This document shows, piece after piece, positions 1 through 13,100 of a DNA stretch of 64,000 nt. The stretch's first letter is position 1; every line of letters starts with the position of its first letter. The position numbers and the translations under genes were made by a program. Under the pieces are notes generated by a model that saw only the letters and a list, made by a program, of their open reading frames with translations, did no database searches and had not been told where the DNA came from. This DNA comes from Hydractinia symbiolongicarpus (Eukaryota > Cnidaria > Hydrozoa > Anthoathecata > Hydractiniidae): the NCBI RefSeq assembly GCF_029227915.1, contig NC_079886.1:9424001-9488000 (forward strand). The letters run 5' to 3'.

Positions 1-3000
1 AGTTCAAATGGGATGATGTCAAAACAGATAAAGACAGAGAAAATTATTTAGGTAGGTTGTTTTAAGTTAATAACCTTGACTGTGTGTTTCCATGCCTACC
101 AGAAAGCGAAGTATAGTTTTAAACTGTAGAATTTGCACTTTCTTTTTTTTTCTTTTTTTATTTCTAACTCACAATTAATAATAACTCTTTTGACATTTTA
201 AGGCCATTCGGTAATGGTACCTGTGGGCAAGTGGCAGGAAGGAAAAGACCTAATTTGGTAAGCTTTCTCCCTTTTTTATTTTTAAAATCGGTTTTGCCAT
301 TTGAAATCAGTGCGTCTGTTTCATTATTCCATGTGTGAATAACCTAAACATAAATCCTTTGTTCACTTCGGCATGATTAATATTCAAAGGTTTGACAAAA
401 CAACAGGGTTCGCAGCGTCTGGAAAGTCAGGGAGAATTACGATGAGCGGTAAATTTGCTTGTTTGGCATGTTTCATTAAGTAGCTAATCTATTTATTCTG
501 ATAAAGCATGCACATGTTCATATTCAGTTCAAATTTTAAGCTATAATTTTCATGTCAGCATGTAGTCAAACTTGAGTTTCATAAAGTTGGGAAAAAGAGC
601 GTCTTTTTTAAAGCATATTGATCAGGTATATAATATTGTAGATGCTTTTTGTCAGGAAAAGTCAGGAAATTATTTCGTACGAACTGTAATAAACGTTTTT
701 AATAACGGAGCTAAGTATAATGGTTTTTCTTTTTATTGTGTTTTTATTGTCTCCCTTGACTAGCTTCTTAATATTTATTCTCCATACAAAACTACAGTAA
801 TAGTGACCAAACTCCTTTTTTACAAATACAGTCAACATTTTACAATTTCTAATAACTGTTATAAGATATGTTTTTCCGTTTACAAATCTATGGTTTAGTC
901 TCATTTTTTTTTAAACCTTATTAAATGACCATGTTATACTCTGTAAGGACAAGTTGCAATCCTACGTATTGTGTTATAGAAATCTTTGCTACATAAGAGT
1001 CCAAAATCCATATAACAGTCGGAAGTTTACAAACCCAGCATTTTGTTTCTGATTGAGATCTTCTAGATTACACATTTAATTTTCGTGGTTTTGATTTAGG
1101 TATACGCGTGACAAAAATAATAGTAAAAAGATGACTGCTGAAGAAAAACGCAAAGAGGTAAGTATTTTGATATATGTTGTTAAATTATAAAATGGACACT
1201 TAATAATTGAGAACACCAGATTTAGTTTGTCGTATTAGTCGAATCTCTGCTGTAGCTGACACGAGAAATTATCCTTTTCAGTCAAGTTCCCTGGGTGTCA
1301 ATTTTGATTGGATGTTCTATAGTATACAACTTTCTACTTTTGTAACAGGAATTGAAAAATGTCAAAAATATAGAAGCAAGAGCAATGGCTGCTGCATTGT
1401 AAGTATACCATGTGTAATTTGTAAGAAACTTAGTACTCGACCACTAAAATTTTTAGACAACTTTGGAAACGAGCTAAATTTATGATACGGAATCAATAAA
1501 GTGATATAAAATAGAGAAGAAAGTATGATGATGCATATAGATATAGTCTTTTACGTTAGATGTAACTTTTATCCAGGCACGTATTTTTTACCCAACACTT
1601 GGTGCAGTGAGGACTTCATTGAAAAGCGTTTTGCAATTAAAATTTCGACCAACCAATTCTCCGTCATGTTTCTTAGGAAGAAAATTTGTTGTTGTTCCCT
1701 TTTATTTTTGGACAAGTGACAATCGAATAATCTACGTTCTATTTATTTAGAGGTCACAAGTCTTTCAGTATGGGTACGACATCTCTAACAGCTAAGGTAT
1801 CATTTATCAGCGTACTTTCTCGTAGGTTGAAAATGTGATACGAGGTGATAAGTTATATATAATTTTAATTTTATTTATGTTAGGAATTACAAGAGGTCTT
1901 GTCACGTGGGCAAACAGAGCACAGTGCAGGAGACAAGATTCAAGGGATGGGTTATAAAAAGTAAGATTAAAATTATTATCTTTGTAATGGTAGATCAGTA
2001 CTGTAATGATAGATAGGTACTGTAATGGTAGATAGGTACTGTAATGATAGATAGGTACTGTAATGGTAGATAGGTACTGAAATGGTAGATAGGTACTGTA
2101 ATGGTAGATAGGTACTGTAATGGTAGATAGGTACTGTAACGGTAGATAGGTACTGTAACGGTAGATAGGTACTGTAACAGTAGATAGGTACTGTAATGGT
2201 AGATAGGTACTGTAATGGTAGATAGGTACTGTAATGATAGATAGGTACTGAAATGGTAGATAGGTACTGTAATGGTAGATAGGTACTGTAACGGTAGATA
2301 GGTACTGTAACGGTAGATAGGTACTGTAATGGTAGATAGGTACTGTAATGGTAGATAGGTACTGTAATGATAGATAGGTACTGTAATGATAGATAGGTAC
2401 TATAATAGGTAGTAGTGGTAGATGGTTGCTGTAATGGTAGGTACCGTAATGAGATAGGTACTGTAATGGTAGATAGGTACTATAATAATTTTTGTTGTCT
2501 GTCGATATCAAAATATACCTACCATAGCATAAAATTAATAGGCGCCCAGTCCTTTGATGCATTGCGTTACCCTAGCGTTTTTAGATTTTAACATTAAATT
2601 GTAACCAGTCAGAAAGTCTTTTAATACTTTATTATATGCAGATCTCTACAAGGACGCAAGCAAGCAAAATATGGAACTGAATTTGAGGTCAGTAAAAAAT
2701 CCATGTTTGATTAAAGTGGCCTTTTTTTTCTTTTTTTTCTTTTCTATAAGCTTGAAATGGCATTGTTTTAGATTTAAAATAGTGTAGCTCTAATTGTTTT
2801 GTTAGGGTGGACGAGTTGACAATTCGAATTCTGTAGTTACACATACTGAAGAAATAAGGTAGATAATCTTATGTACACATTATTTTATTGCACCAGTTCC
2901 TACGCCTCCTCATAACTCCTCAAATCCCCTCAAATTCAAAAGGTCTCCTCATTTCTCCTGAAATGTCCTTAATCTTTTTGAATTTTAGGTTTTCTTCTCA

Positions 3001-4192
3001 AAAAAATTGACATTTGGTTATTTTTTATATATGCTAGTTTTTATATTTTTTTGAATCAACACAATCTGTGGTTGCTGTGGCCTGCAAACATTACTTTTTT
3101 TGTTGTGTTTGTATTTGAAGCAAAGTTTCTTTGTTATCTTTTGTAAGAAAATATTGAGATGCCAGTCTGTGCGTTCCTTTATTTTAACAAGTGGAATTTT
3201 ATCCAAAAGTCACAAAAATCTCAAAAGACCTCAAATCTTCTTAAATTTTGTTTTGAGAAAAGAGTTGGAATCCTGTTGCAACTGGTTTCTTGTAAGCTGA
3301 CGTTGCCTGTAATAACATGCAGCATTAAACAAATTCTCGAGTTAAAATTTTATCCAAATAGTTACAAATTGTGTTTAACCTGCCCTTTAGGAAATCACAC
3401 GTGTTTAATAGTATATTTTTGTTGTCAAAGCCATGAAAGTTGTGAATAATTTCTTAAACGTTTATTTTAATTTTTACGATTTCAAATATTGTTTAGTTAT
3501 GAGTGTAAAACAATCTTAGCTTGTACACAAGCAGATCCAGACAAGATTTAGGCGTTTGCATAAAAAATGTGTATTCTGTAACTTGTATTTTTGGCTAAAG
3601 CGTTGGTGGCTAGATTTCAAATGTAAATCGTAAGTTGTTCAGTATTTTCCAGGTTTTAATTTGATGTTTTCGTTTGAATGTTAGTGTAAAAAAGAGAAAG
3701 AAGGAAAAGAAAACAAAGAAGAAGAAAGAAAAGAAACACAAAAGAAAATATAATTCAAGTTCTGACGAAATGGAGCAGCCTACTTCTTCACGCAGACAAA
3801 AAGACGATGGGCGAGGACGCGGTGAAAGCACGAGTGAACGTGCTCGACACTCAGATGGGGTTTCTAGCCATAGAAAAAAACATGAAGATAGATACGATAG
3901 TCGTAAATATAAAAGAGACGAGAATGAAACACACGAGAAAACTTACATACGACATCGAGAAAGTGTTAACGACCAAAAATCTCGTCGTCGTGACAATAGA
4001 CATGATGGGTCAGATGATGAACGCAGAATGCGATCCACCTATCGTGATGGAGAATACGACAAGTATAAAATCGAGAGGACGTCACGTGCTGAGACGCCGT
4101 ATAAACATTCGTCAAGACATCGGTTGGACAGTTCTTATGAAAAGGCTTATACTCGAAAACGGAGGTTGCATGATAGTTCCGATAGCAACTAG
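1..4192 (+). CDS. MMTAG2: MMTAG2 (C1orf35) orthologue, 5' end missing, nine exons
   Basis: Exons: 1-51, 203-257, 1100-1157, 1349-1398, 1751-1796, 1884-1960, 2642-2687, 2806-2858, 3685-4192 (TAG). All introns are GT-AG and every phase matches, giving about 313 residues; the start codon lies before the window. The first exons read FKWDDVKTDKDRENYL, then a glycine, then HSVMVPVGKWQ, which I recognise as the conserved core of the MMTAG2 family (Pfam MMtag). A middle helix rich in Lys/Glu and Ala follows, then a KSFSMGTT segment. The last exon encodes a long Lys-rich stretch and an Arg/Ser/Asp/His-rich tail like the basic C-terminus of the human protein. Human MMTAG2 is about 260 residues, so this tail is longer. 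The family is nuclear and poorly characterised; any RNA-related role is inference from the SR-like tail. Identity is based on remembered family features, not a search. Confidence 0.88.
1984..2490. repeat. 19-bp minisatellite, about 26 copies, in an MMTAG2 intron
   Basis: Tandem unit close to GGTACTGTAATGGTAGATA, with A/G and T/C variants at a few positions and a disturbed stretch near 2400-2455. It lies in the 1961-2641 intron. The unit contains no stop on the minus strand in any of the three frames the 19-bp period cycles through, so a long antisense ORF arises by chance. Confidence 0.95.
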
Positions 4193-4577
4193 GATTTTTA
4201 TATGTAGAGATTTTTTTTAAATTTTATTGTCGAGAGATATAATTTTGTACATATACAGGTTTCCTATCCTGACTTTATCCAGGGATATTTTAGTAGCTCA
4301 AGCTTTAAAAAACTGGAAAAATACTACAGGCTGAAACTTGTCGGAATAATACAGTCAGGAAGTTGTACCAAATGTAATGGATTTTGTCAATGAGTAGAAT
4401 AATTTAAGGCTGTTCGAGTAAACCATACTAGTTTTGCTTTACTGCAACATCAAGGATGATAAAATAATTGTCATAGTGTCAAATGGACCTAAGGTGTTGT
4501 CACAAGATAATTTTATTAACCTTTTTTTAGATTGACATGTTTATTTATTCTTTTATAACATAAAACCGTTGCTAACA

Positions 4578-4583
4578 AATAAA
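4578..4583 (+). terminator. candidate poly(A) signal for MMTAG2
   Basis: AATAAA about 390 bp after the MMTAG2 stop codon. It is the first canonical hexamer I see downstream; use is inferred. Confidence 0.4.
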
Positions 4584-4998
4584 ACGAAAACATCAGATCA
4601 ACACGCAGTCTTTTATACCTTATTGTCCTGTTAATATTTATGACGAAGTGTGTGGGTCATTACTACAAAATTTTTATTTCTCCTGGTACAGGTGAGGTCC
4701 TATAAAATGTCTTGTGTTCGTTTGTCCTTTCGTTACCAGCTTTTCTCAGATTTAGATTATTAGTTTTTTCTGATGTTTTACACAAAGATGTGAACAATTG
4801 AACTCAAATGTGACGAGGTAAGTTTGTTTTTTGATATTTTTTGTCGGTGAATTGATGGGCAAAATGAGTCAAAATGGTTCAAAAATACGGATTTTTAAAC
4901 TTTGTTGAGGATTGGATTACTAGTTTTTTCTGATATTTTAAATCCATGTATGTTCATTGAAGTTTCTCTTGTTGTAGTCTAAGTCCATTAAATGGTAG

Positions 4999-5028
4999 AT
5001 CATTTGGCCTGGGACGAGGCCAAATGAT
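4999..5028. repeat. 11-bp perfect foldback
   Basis: ATCATTTGGCC and its exact reverse complement flank an 8-base loop, TGGGACGA. The CTGGGACGAGG core resembles the termini of the small MITEs at 10645-10734 and 46921-46995, so it may be a minimal relic of that family. Confidence 0.6.
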
Positions 5029-6080
5029 TTGAAGAGATCTGGACTGTCGCTCGTCGTCGTTTTTTTTTTTAAATCAGCTAAGGTCAATTCCTCACCACAT
5101 GTTTAAAGTAAAAACTTCCGTACGAAAGTAAACTTTGACATTGGACATTGCCACGGAAATTTGACGACAATTTTTTGCATTTCAGTATCACAAGCGTCTC
5201 GGATACGATCTCACCACAAAAAGTTTTTTCTTTCATTTTTTTCTTAAAATTATTGACAAGAGTTCATTCAAGAAAATTTATTTGTTATTATTTTTAAGGT
5301 GAGTGAACCTTTTTTTTTAAAGGAATAAAATTAAAAAGTCCTGAATTCCTTAAAATTTAAGCATTAGATAAACATCAAAATCAAAATGAATTGTTTTTTC
5401 ATATGAAACAAAAAATGATTGTTTTTACTATGTGGGACACAACAGTTGTGATAAAAGATAAGAAAGAATATCAATGTCTTTCTAGTCCAGTGTATTTAAA
5501 ATGTTATGTTCGCCTTTCTCCTCGATTAACTCCGCCATAGTATCATGTAAAAAATCAACCAATATTAAGCATAACATAAGCGTAAAACTGATTTTAAGCA
5601 TATTGAAACTATTTTTAAAATATACTATGCTTATAAAAATTGTGTATTTGGCGAATCCCTGATTTTGCAATTTGTGATGTTTTGAACAAAGTGGAAAGTT
5701 TCTTGCGTTTTGGAGAGATGGTGTAGGTTAGAGGTCTTACGCCCTTGCTCCTTTCAACATGCCTGTCTGGTGTTTTCTCAAACATTGTTTTAAATAGTGA
5801 TTCACTGTTACGTAGCATCCAAACTAAACGACATCTAAAAGCAAAAAGGTTTTGTGTAGTTATCTTTAGTTATTTAACTTTCATATATTATACAGAATTT
5901 TTCAAACATTTTTCTTTTATCAAAGAAAATAGTTTTAGAGTTCGTCTTTTACAAGTAAGCTGGTCGATGACCCGCGTATAAATCCACATGTTCGGCTATC
6001 CTTTTTATACCACATTTCGTGTTTATCGCTACTGCGGTTACCATTTTACGCGAACAGACGTAATGGGTATTATTTAGAGA

Positions 6081-6235
6081 CTAGTTGTTGCCCGTGGAAA
6101 AATCAACGGAGCCGCCCGTCGCAACAAAGTGGATAAAAATATATCGCATTTGATATTCGTGTTTCCGTAACATCATTTTCTAACTCAGCGGGGGTCCGCG
6201 CAGACACAGACAGACGACGGTTATTATTATAGAGA
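6081..6235 (-). mobile_element. short non-autonomous Helitron-like element (type B)
   Basis: Read on the minus strand it starts TCTCTATAATAATAACCG, carries the CTGCGCGGACCCCCGCTGAG block and ends with a decayed hairpin (GTTGATTTTTCCACGGGC), then AACAACTAG. Host T follows CTAG. A 5'-TC start, a 3' hairpin and a CTAG end are Helitron hallmarks. It has no coding capacity and abuts the next element with no spacer. Confidence 0.72.
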
Positions 6236-6462
6236 CTAGTCGTTGCCCGTGGAAAAATCAATGGGTTCGCCCGTCCTTTATATTTACCCGTAGCAACAAA
6301 GTGGATAAAAATATATCGCATTTGATATTTCTGTTTCCGTAAGATCATTTTCTAAATCAGCGAAGGGTCCGAGCAGAGACAGACAGACGGAATCACGGTT
6401 TTTTTAAAACGTACCATTTTGCCTGACAGACGGACAAACTTATACGGGTATTATAATATACA
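6236..6462 (-). mobile_element. short non-autonomous Helitron-like element (type A/B composite)
   Basis: On the minus strand it starts TGTATATTATAATACCCGT (TC mutated to TG; host A precedes) and ends in the hairpin and AACGACTAG. It contains both the type A block (CAAAATGGTA) and the type B block, so it may itself be a fusion. Its CTAG is immediately followed by the TC of the 6081-6235 element. Confidence 0.68.
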
Positions 6463-8541
6463 TAAATGAATAAATATGTAAATAAAAAGGAGTGTGTAAT
6501 GTCTCTACCGGAAAATAGAACGTGCAACAAAGAAATCCTGAATGCGTCAACAATGTCCTTAATTTCATTAATTGTTTTATCTCGTTTTACAAACAGCACG
6601 CAATATCACAAACATCGTTCTTAATTTCCATCTTCACAAAAGTTGTTTGACAGACCATCACATAAACATTTTCCGGTGATTTAAATTTTAAGGTTTTTCA
6701 GGACAACGCAAGATCAATCTTAATTGAATATTTGTCATTTAAATAATAAGCTTATTTTCTTTAACGAGACAAGAATTACCATTTGACAATCATAAAGCGA
6801 GGTAAATGACTGAATACAATGTTCTTTTATTAAAAAATATTTTGTGTCACTTCTCACGATTTGAAATTTAACTGGATGTCTAATACCAAACTCCCGTTTA
6901 AAAATCGTCCTAGTACAATTTGATTATTTTGTAAGCTTAGCTTGTGAAATTATAGGTTTATTCTTGCTCTAGAGATAAATTCTCTTTAAAGGGAACTTCA
7001 TTTTAATATTTAACTCTTGCAACACAATGTTTTCTTCCATAAAAGGAATATTTCAAATTCTCGTTTATTTTGCCGAAGCTTTGTTTAACGACGTATTCGC
7101 AAACAGTAAATAGAAGCGCAGAGCAGACAACACTTTGGTGAGCATAACAAAATATTTCTTTACATTTTCACAGAAAAATGTTATCTTTTTTCGTCTTTCT
7201 ACACCTAAAATAAGGTCACTGTCACGCATTGCCTAAAGGATGTGCAAGTGCTGCCTTTTTTGAGGGACTTTAGCGCTGTTTAAAAATTGTAAGCAAGTTT
7301 CTTCCGAGTTAAAATTCTTCCAGGATAATTTAAATCTTCAGATTTCTCATCTTTTTTGTCATCAAAACCAATTTGATTTTAAGGAGCAGTGGTTTGTTGT
7401 TTGTAAGAATTACCGCATCTTCTTCATATTGCGCTGACTCTGTGATATTTGTAAAGTTTACCATACCATCATCACACTTTCAAGATTACTGCTTCAAAAA
7501 GAAACCTTACTTAACGAAAAGCAGTGAGCAATATACGGGCGCTGTTAGTATCGATACATACGGGTACAAACGGGAGTGTATATGTAAGCAGAGTCCTTAA
7601 GAGCGTTGATATAAAGCTAGTTGTCTACAAAAGCGATTTCTGTGCTAATGTTTATTACTATGTTGAAATCTCTTTTGGTTTGCCCTAGTGGTACATCAAC
7701 ATGTCCCTTTTGTCTGTGTGTTTAAAAAACCTAAAAAATATGGTTCAAGAGAAACATTGAGTGAAAGACCCTTTAAAGAAACTATTAATATAAAGGAAAA
7801 AACCTTGGATTTTGCAGGCAACTTGGTAGCACTGTGCTAAATTTCGATCATCTAAAAACATCGAATAACTTCTTCGAACATTGGAAAATAAAATTGTTAT
7901 CCTGGAAAACAAGAATAATAAAACCAAACTTCAAGGACATACACCCTGGCAATTTTTCATTATGTGGATAAAATGTGTATTCTATTTGTGATTGCCATAA
8001 AAGTTTTTCGAGAAGAATTTGTGTATTTTTTAAAATAATCCTTACAGTTTAATTTATGAATATTGAATATAATACGTAATAATATATATATTATTTCAAA
8101 AATATAAATACTATATGAAAATAATGATATGCATTTCAATACATCAACCATTGTCAAGTAAGATCTAGTATAAGAGATCAAGACACGAAATTCTCGCATC
8201 AGTGAGTGAAAAATTCATTTTATTTTGTTGGTGCATAAGAATGTAAGTAATTACCTTAAGTTCATTAATTGATTTTCACGATTCGCGAAAATTTTTCTGC
8301 GCAAGAAATCCGCGAAATTGTTGAAAAACTTTTTTTCTTATCTTATTTTTCTCGGTTAATTCTTTTCTTTTCTCTTTTGTTTGTGTGTGTGTTTGCTTAA
8401 AAATATTAGCCAGCCTTGAAAAATAGCCCTGAAATAAATTGAAATTTAAAATCGCAGAAACTACTACATTCGCTAAAAGAACTTTTCGCTAAATATCTTA
8501 TCATTACCGCAAAAATTAATCTTTTTATTTTTTTTATTTTA
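6463..8541. other. intergenic, nothing recognised
   Basis: AT-rich sequence with only short ORFs that lack family signatures or supporting splice sites. No repeat with clear termini was seen. Confidence 0.5.
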
Positions 8542-8659
8542 TCTATGTTATAATACACCTATACGTCTCTGTCCATCTGTCACGCAAAATGATAGCTTAG
8601 CTGCGCAAGTATAAAAAGGACAAGCGCACCCGTGGATTTTTCCACGGGCTAACGAATAG
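8542..8659 (+). mobile_element. short non-autonomous Helitron-like element (type A)
   Basis: Starts TCTATGTTATAATACACC, contains CACGCAAAATGATAGCTTAG and ends with a perfect hairpin, CCCGTGGATTTTTCCACGGG, then CTAACGAATAG (CTAG mutated to ATAG). It is flanked by host A on the left and T on the right, the expected A/T insertion site. Confidence 0.75.
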
Positions 8660-8813
8660 TTCATTGAATTTCTAGTCTGAAGCAATGTGTGCTATATTCC
8701 ATGTTTTAATTTGAATCATATGCGTTAGCATAAATTAATTGAATGCATTTCTGTTTTTGATTATTCCGCTCTAATGCATAGTTTTGCGTATTCTTTTTTT
8801 AATATGCTGCATT

Positions 8814-8898
8814 AACACCGCCCTCTCGTAAACACCGCCCTCCGGTAAACGCCATCCTCTGGTAAACGCCATCCTCTGGTAAACGCCACTCTCTGATG
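8814..8898. repeat. 17-bp tandem repeat, five copies
   Basis: Five consecutive 17-bp units, from AACACCGCCCTCTCGTA to AACGCCACTCTCTGATG; units three and four are identical (AACGCCATCCTCTGGTA). The GCCC-rich unit resembles the ends of the GCGCTTATT-type MITEs elsewhere in the window. Confidence 0.88.
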
Positions 8899-9873
8899 AA
8901 CACTGCAACTAAATTTCACATTATGAAGCAAAAGCCGCGGGCGTTAAAAAGAGAACTCGTGGTGTTCTTAGTTTTTAGATAAACGGTCTTTAGAAAATCA
9001 TTTCCTTGTTAAAATTTTGTGTTTTATTTCTAAAGAACCATGCATTGCATAAAAAATTATTAAGAATACAGATCACAATAATATAAATTATCTTACCATC
9101 ATTTTCATGAGGTTAATCAGCTTTATTAAATTGATCTGTGATTCCAAAGGTTGGTGCGGTATCCACTGATGAACATATTAAATGCGACATTTGACGCCAC
9201 TAAGAAACTAAATTGCATAACTTTAAATTTTTCAACATGCTGTTTAGACAACACTTTTTAGCATCATCAGACTCTATATACCCTTAGCCTCGACGTCAAT
9301 ATATGCAATGAATATTTGTCGTTTTTAGGGTTTTCATAAATGATATTTCAAACGTTTTGATGGAAAAAGTTTATCAATATTTTTTCAATAAAATGAATTT
9401 TAAAGTCTATGTCTGTGTTAAAGATTTTGGAGTTTCGTGAAATGAAATTAAATTTCGCACTAAAAAACCTTAGTATTTCACAAAAGTCTTTGCCAAAAAA
9501 GTTTAGCAAAGTCTCTGATAGAGACGTGAATGAGACAACACATAAGTCGAGAAAAAAAGACGATCTTATTTTCTTGACGCTTATTAAACAAAAAACGATT
9601 ACCTGCAAATAGCTACTATTTATGCAAAAAGTGTATGGCAAGATTAAAGTGCTATCTTAAAGCTAGATAAAGAATTCTTTAATTGCACCCAAACCTCTTT
9701 TCGCATGACTTTAGTAATAGCTGTATTAATAGTAACTGCAGAGCTATGCGCACTGATTATTGCAGTATTGCATCGTTCCCCATCAGGCCACATTGGGATC
9801 AAGCAGTAGTGTTTTTGTACCGCATTTAAAAATCTACTCACTCGTGTAATAGCGCTAGCCTGTCACAACTAGA

Positions 9874-10100
9874 CTAGTTGTTATCCCGTGAAAGATCTCA
9901 CGGCCTCGTACATATTTTAAACCTCGCTACTTTCTTTCATCCCTGATTGCATGTTAGCAGTAACAAAATGAATTTGGGTCGAGGTCATTATTATGTAACT
10001 ATAGGTCCGATTATAATGGTGTATTCGATCAAAAAAAACCTTTAAAAATGGCCTAAAGACACAGACAGACAGTGAATATTTTAATTATAACATTATAAGA
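9874..10100 (-). mobile_element. divergent Helitron-like element
   Basis: The minus-strand 3' end has a hairpin (CCGTGAGATCTTTCACGG), then GATAACAACTAG followed by T, matching the window family. The 5' end is assigned by a TCTTATAATGTTATAATT start followed by ACTGTCTGTCTGTG. The base before the TC is not the expected A, so the 5' boundary is less certain. Confidence 0.55.
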
Positions 10101-13100
10101 GGCTTGTTTTGTTTACAAGATATATTACCAAAAACACAAAAGACGTGGGGTAACTCGATGCAAAGTCAAAACCATAAATTTTCTTTCTTCATATTTATCA
10201 GCTCATTCAGTCCGCCTACTATAAATATTTTCAAACGACGCGGTTACTTATCTTGGAAAAATCTTTTGCAGCAATCGACTTTCTCTAATTCGATGACAAA
10301 TTTGCTTCTCTTGATAATGGCGAAACATGTCTCGACTAAAATTATTATGTGTCACGTGATACTTTGAAATTAGCCTAATGAGTTTGTTTCCAAGATCAGA
10401 ATCATTAGAACGAAAAAGATTGAGATTCCATAAAAACTGAGACGTGTAATTAAATTTTAATTTTCTTTGCCACAGTTTTAATGTCTCTCACGAGATAGTT
10501 AGCGTCTATGTTTTTACCTGACAATATATATTTTTAATCTTCTCGCAGCGGGAAAGTCGTGCATTGTTGAAAAAAATCTAGTTTATAAGTTTTGCTGCGC
10601 AGCCTCGCGCGCATTCAGGCAGTTTTACTCAACTCATTTTTACCCAACCTCGTTCCTAGGGTGTTCTGTCTTTTTAATAAATTTAAACTCTGTAATAACA
10701 ACTCAGGGGCTACAAGACCCTGGGGACGAGGTTGTCTTTCACAATGCTTTTTCAATGGAAAAAATAAGGTAAAGAAAGGTTGTAATTTTGCTCTCTTCCT
10801 GCTTCAGCATTTTTTTTCCCTTTATACCTTGTAAAGTTTTATAATAAGTATACAACGTGTAAAAAGCAGACCAGAAAAACAATGCAGCCACAAAAGCTTA
10901 AAGATGATAAAATGAGCTAAATTAATTTAACGATTTCCGCCTAAAATAATTCTAATCGGGTTTAAATTGAGAACCGCAGACATCACATTTTTGGTTGTGT
11001 ATAAAAACCAAATAGGTATTGAATGTTTTTTTATACGATGGTTAAAACATAATCAAGGCTAGACAGTCAGAAAAATATCTCTAGAATGATCAGACAAAGA
11101 AAAGTTGTATGGTAAATAATTATTTTTTCACTTATACTAAGTACTACAATGTTTATCTGATGTCTTTTACATTCGATTATAATCAATTTGTGGGAAGAAA
11201 TTGGTTTGGCATTTGATATTCTATAAAAATAGCATCTTCAGGTTTAGCAGATTGGAAAATACAAAACATATAAAAATATATACAGAGTTTATAAAGCAAA
11301 AAGGGTAAGAAAAAGGTTTTATTTATCCATCAGCGTATCGTTACGTAATTTATATAATTTTAGTGTCATTGATTGGTTTAAAAGATAATTATTCTTTTGT
11401 TTAATTAATTTACGCGCAGTACGAAAAAAAAGATGAATTAAATCTTATTTTTTCACGTATTGACTAAAAGAATAAAAATGTCTAACAAAAACAACTGATT
11501 TTGATATATACAGGTAAAAACCTTCTTGTTGGAAATCTGAATTCTCTTACGCTCACCATACTTGGTTTACATTCTGTTCTCCATAATGCAGTTTTTACAG
11601 GTCTCGAGAATAAAGCAGTAACATCATTAAATAGAGTATCTTCGATTTACTAAATATTTTTAAGAATAATTTTTAAGAATTGTACAAATAATTGGAAATA
11701 ATTGTGGATAATTTATGCCTGGGAACAATTTTAGCAAAAGTTATTTTTCATCAAAATGCTGCATAATTTTCTCTCTGTAACATCGATTGTGTATGCCAGT
11801 ACAAAGCTGTTGAAACAAAATTGAATAGGAAAAAGTTATTCTACTTTTGTTTGTGGGGAAAGTTCTCTTAACCAATCAAAACAGTGTATATAGCAGTCGA
11901 GTCAGCATTATTCCTTTAAGCTTTTTAGCAACAAGTAATGATTCGAAAAAAACACCTTTTTAATCTTTACAGTAGCATATTATTCGTTTTATGCTAAATG
12001 TAAACACAAGAATCGAATTTAACATACGAAAAGTACATAAAGGAAAATGTGATTTTGTCCTATGATTTTAGCTTGATTCAGCTAGATTGAGCTAGATTTT
12101 AGCTACAGTTTCCAATTCATTATTACCGTGAAGAACAACATCAATATCAACAATTTTAGCATTCGTTTCAACATATAAATCTTTTCATTTGTTTGAAATA
12201 CCATCATTGCTAGAGATGCGCGATGTTCAACAAAAGATGTAAATCGTTATTTATTATTAACCCTGCGTAAATTATTTCGCTCAAGCAAAATTTTTGCTAG
12301 ACGATAACAAACTCTAAGATATACTTGCAAAGGTTAAGGGTGTTATGGAAAGCAACATGCTTGAAATTTCTGACATAAGAAGCACTCAACCGAAAACAAG
12401 TGTCAGTTTCACAAATTAGTTTAATTTCAAACAAACTTGCTTGCTCTTTTTTACACTAAAAATATTATTAAAACGAAATTTAATAATCGAGGAAACAAGC
12501 AGGGTCAAGGTTAATGAGGCGTACATCAAAGACAATGCCATTATCTCGATAATATACAAATTGTTATCAATCTTAGCGTATATGCCCAAGAGATGCAAGT
12601 TTCACATTTTCTTAAACTTCATATTTTACTTTCACAATTTTTAGATCTTCATTTGACGCTGTTGTGATAGAGAATTTGAACCCCATAAATATCTTGGATT
12701 CTTCTTTGACGAGGTTAGACAATTTATTACCACAATTCAGACTATCCTATGGGTGATGTTTTCTTTTTCAATGTAACTATGCCAGAAATTTATGTTTTGC
12801 CAATCTACTGTGACAAATTTTATTATGTTTATAGTATGTCTTTTGTTATTTTTCCATCCAAAGAGAAATGCAGACTTCTAATTTCTCTAACACGTGCACC
12901 AACTCACGCGCGTAGGGCGTTGAAAGAAAAAATGTATCTAATATAAGCATTACACTGCAGTTTTTAATTTGTAGACTTTTTTCCTCAGCTTTTGTGCCAT
13001 TCATTTCGTTGAAGTGACCTTCTTGAAACAACAATAAAGCTTTTAGAGCTAAATTTTGTCTCAGACTATAAAGTCTCTTTGTTGCTGTTGTCGGTCAAAG

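Larger units (their letters stand above)
4193..6080. other. intergenic, no confident gene
   Basis: 3' flank of MMTAG2 followed by AT-rich DNA. A short motif beginning TAGTTTTTTCTGAT recurs near 4762 and 4920. A foldback lies at 4999-5028. One minus-strand ORF with a hydrophobic start (5482-5601) is discussed among the findings. Nothing else supports a gene. Confidence 0.6.

Noticed and set aside
1984-2490. CRISPR-like array
   Set aside because: Contiguous tandem units without spacers, in an animal intron.
1807-2562. 251-codon antisense ORF with YHYSTYLPLQYLS-like repeats
   Set aside because: Produced by the stop-free 19-bp minisatellite inside an MMTAG2 intron.
9644-9841. 65-codon minus-strand ORF next to a Helitron-like element
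   Set aside because: Looks somewhat protein-like but matches no transposase or retroelement motif I can name.
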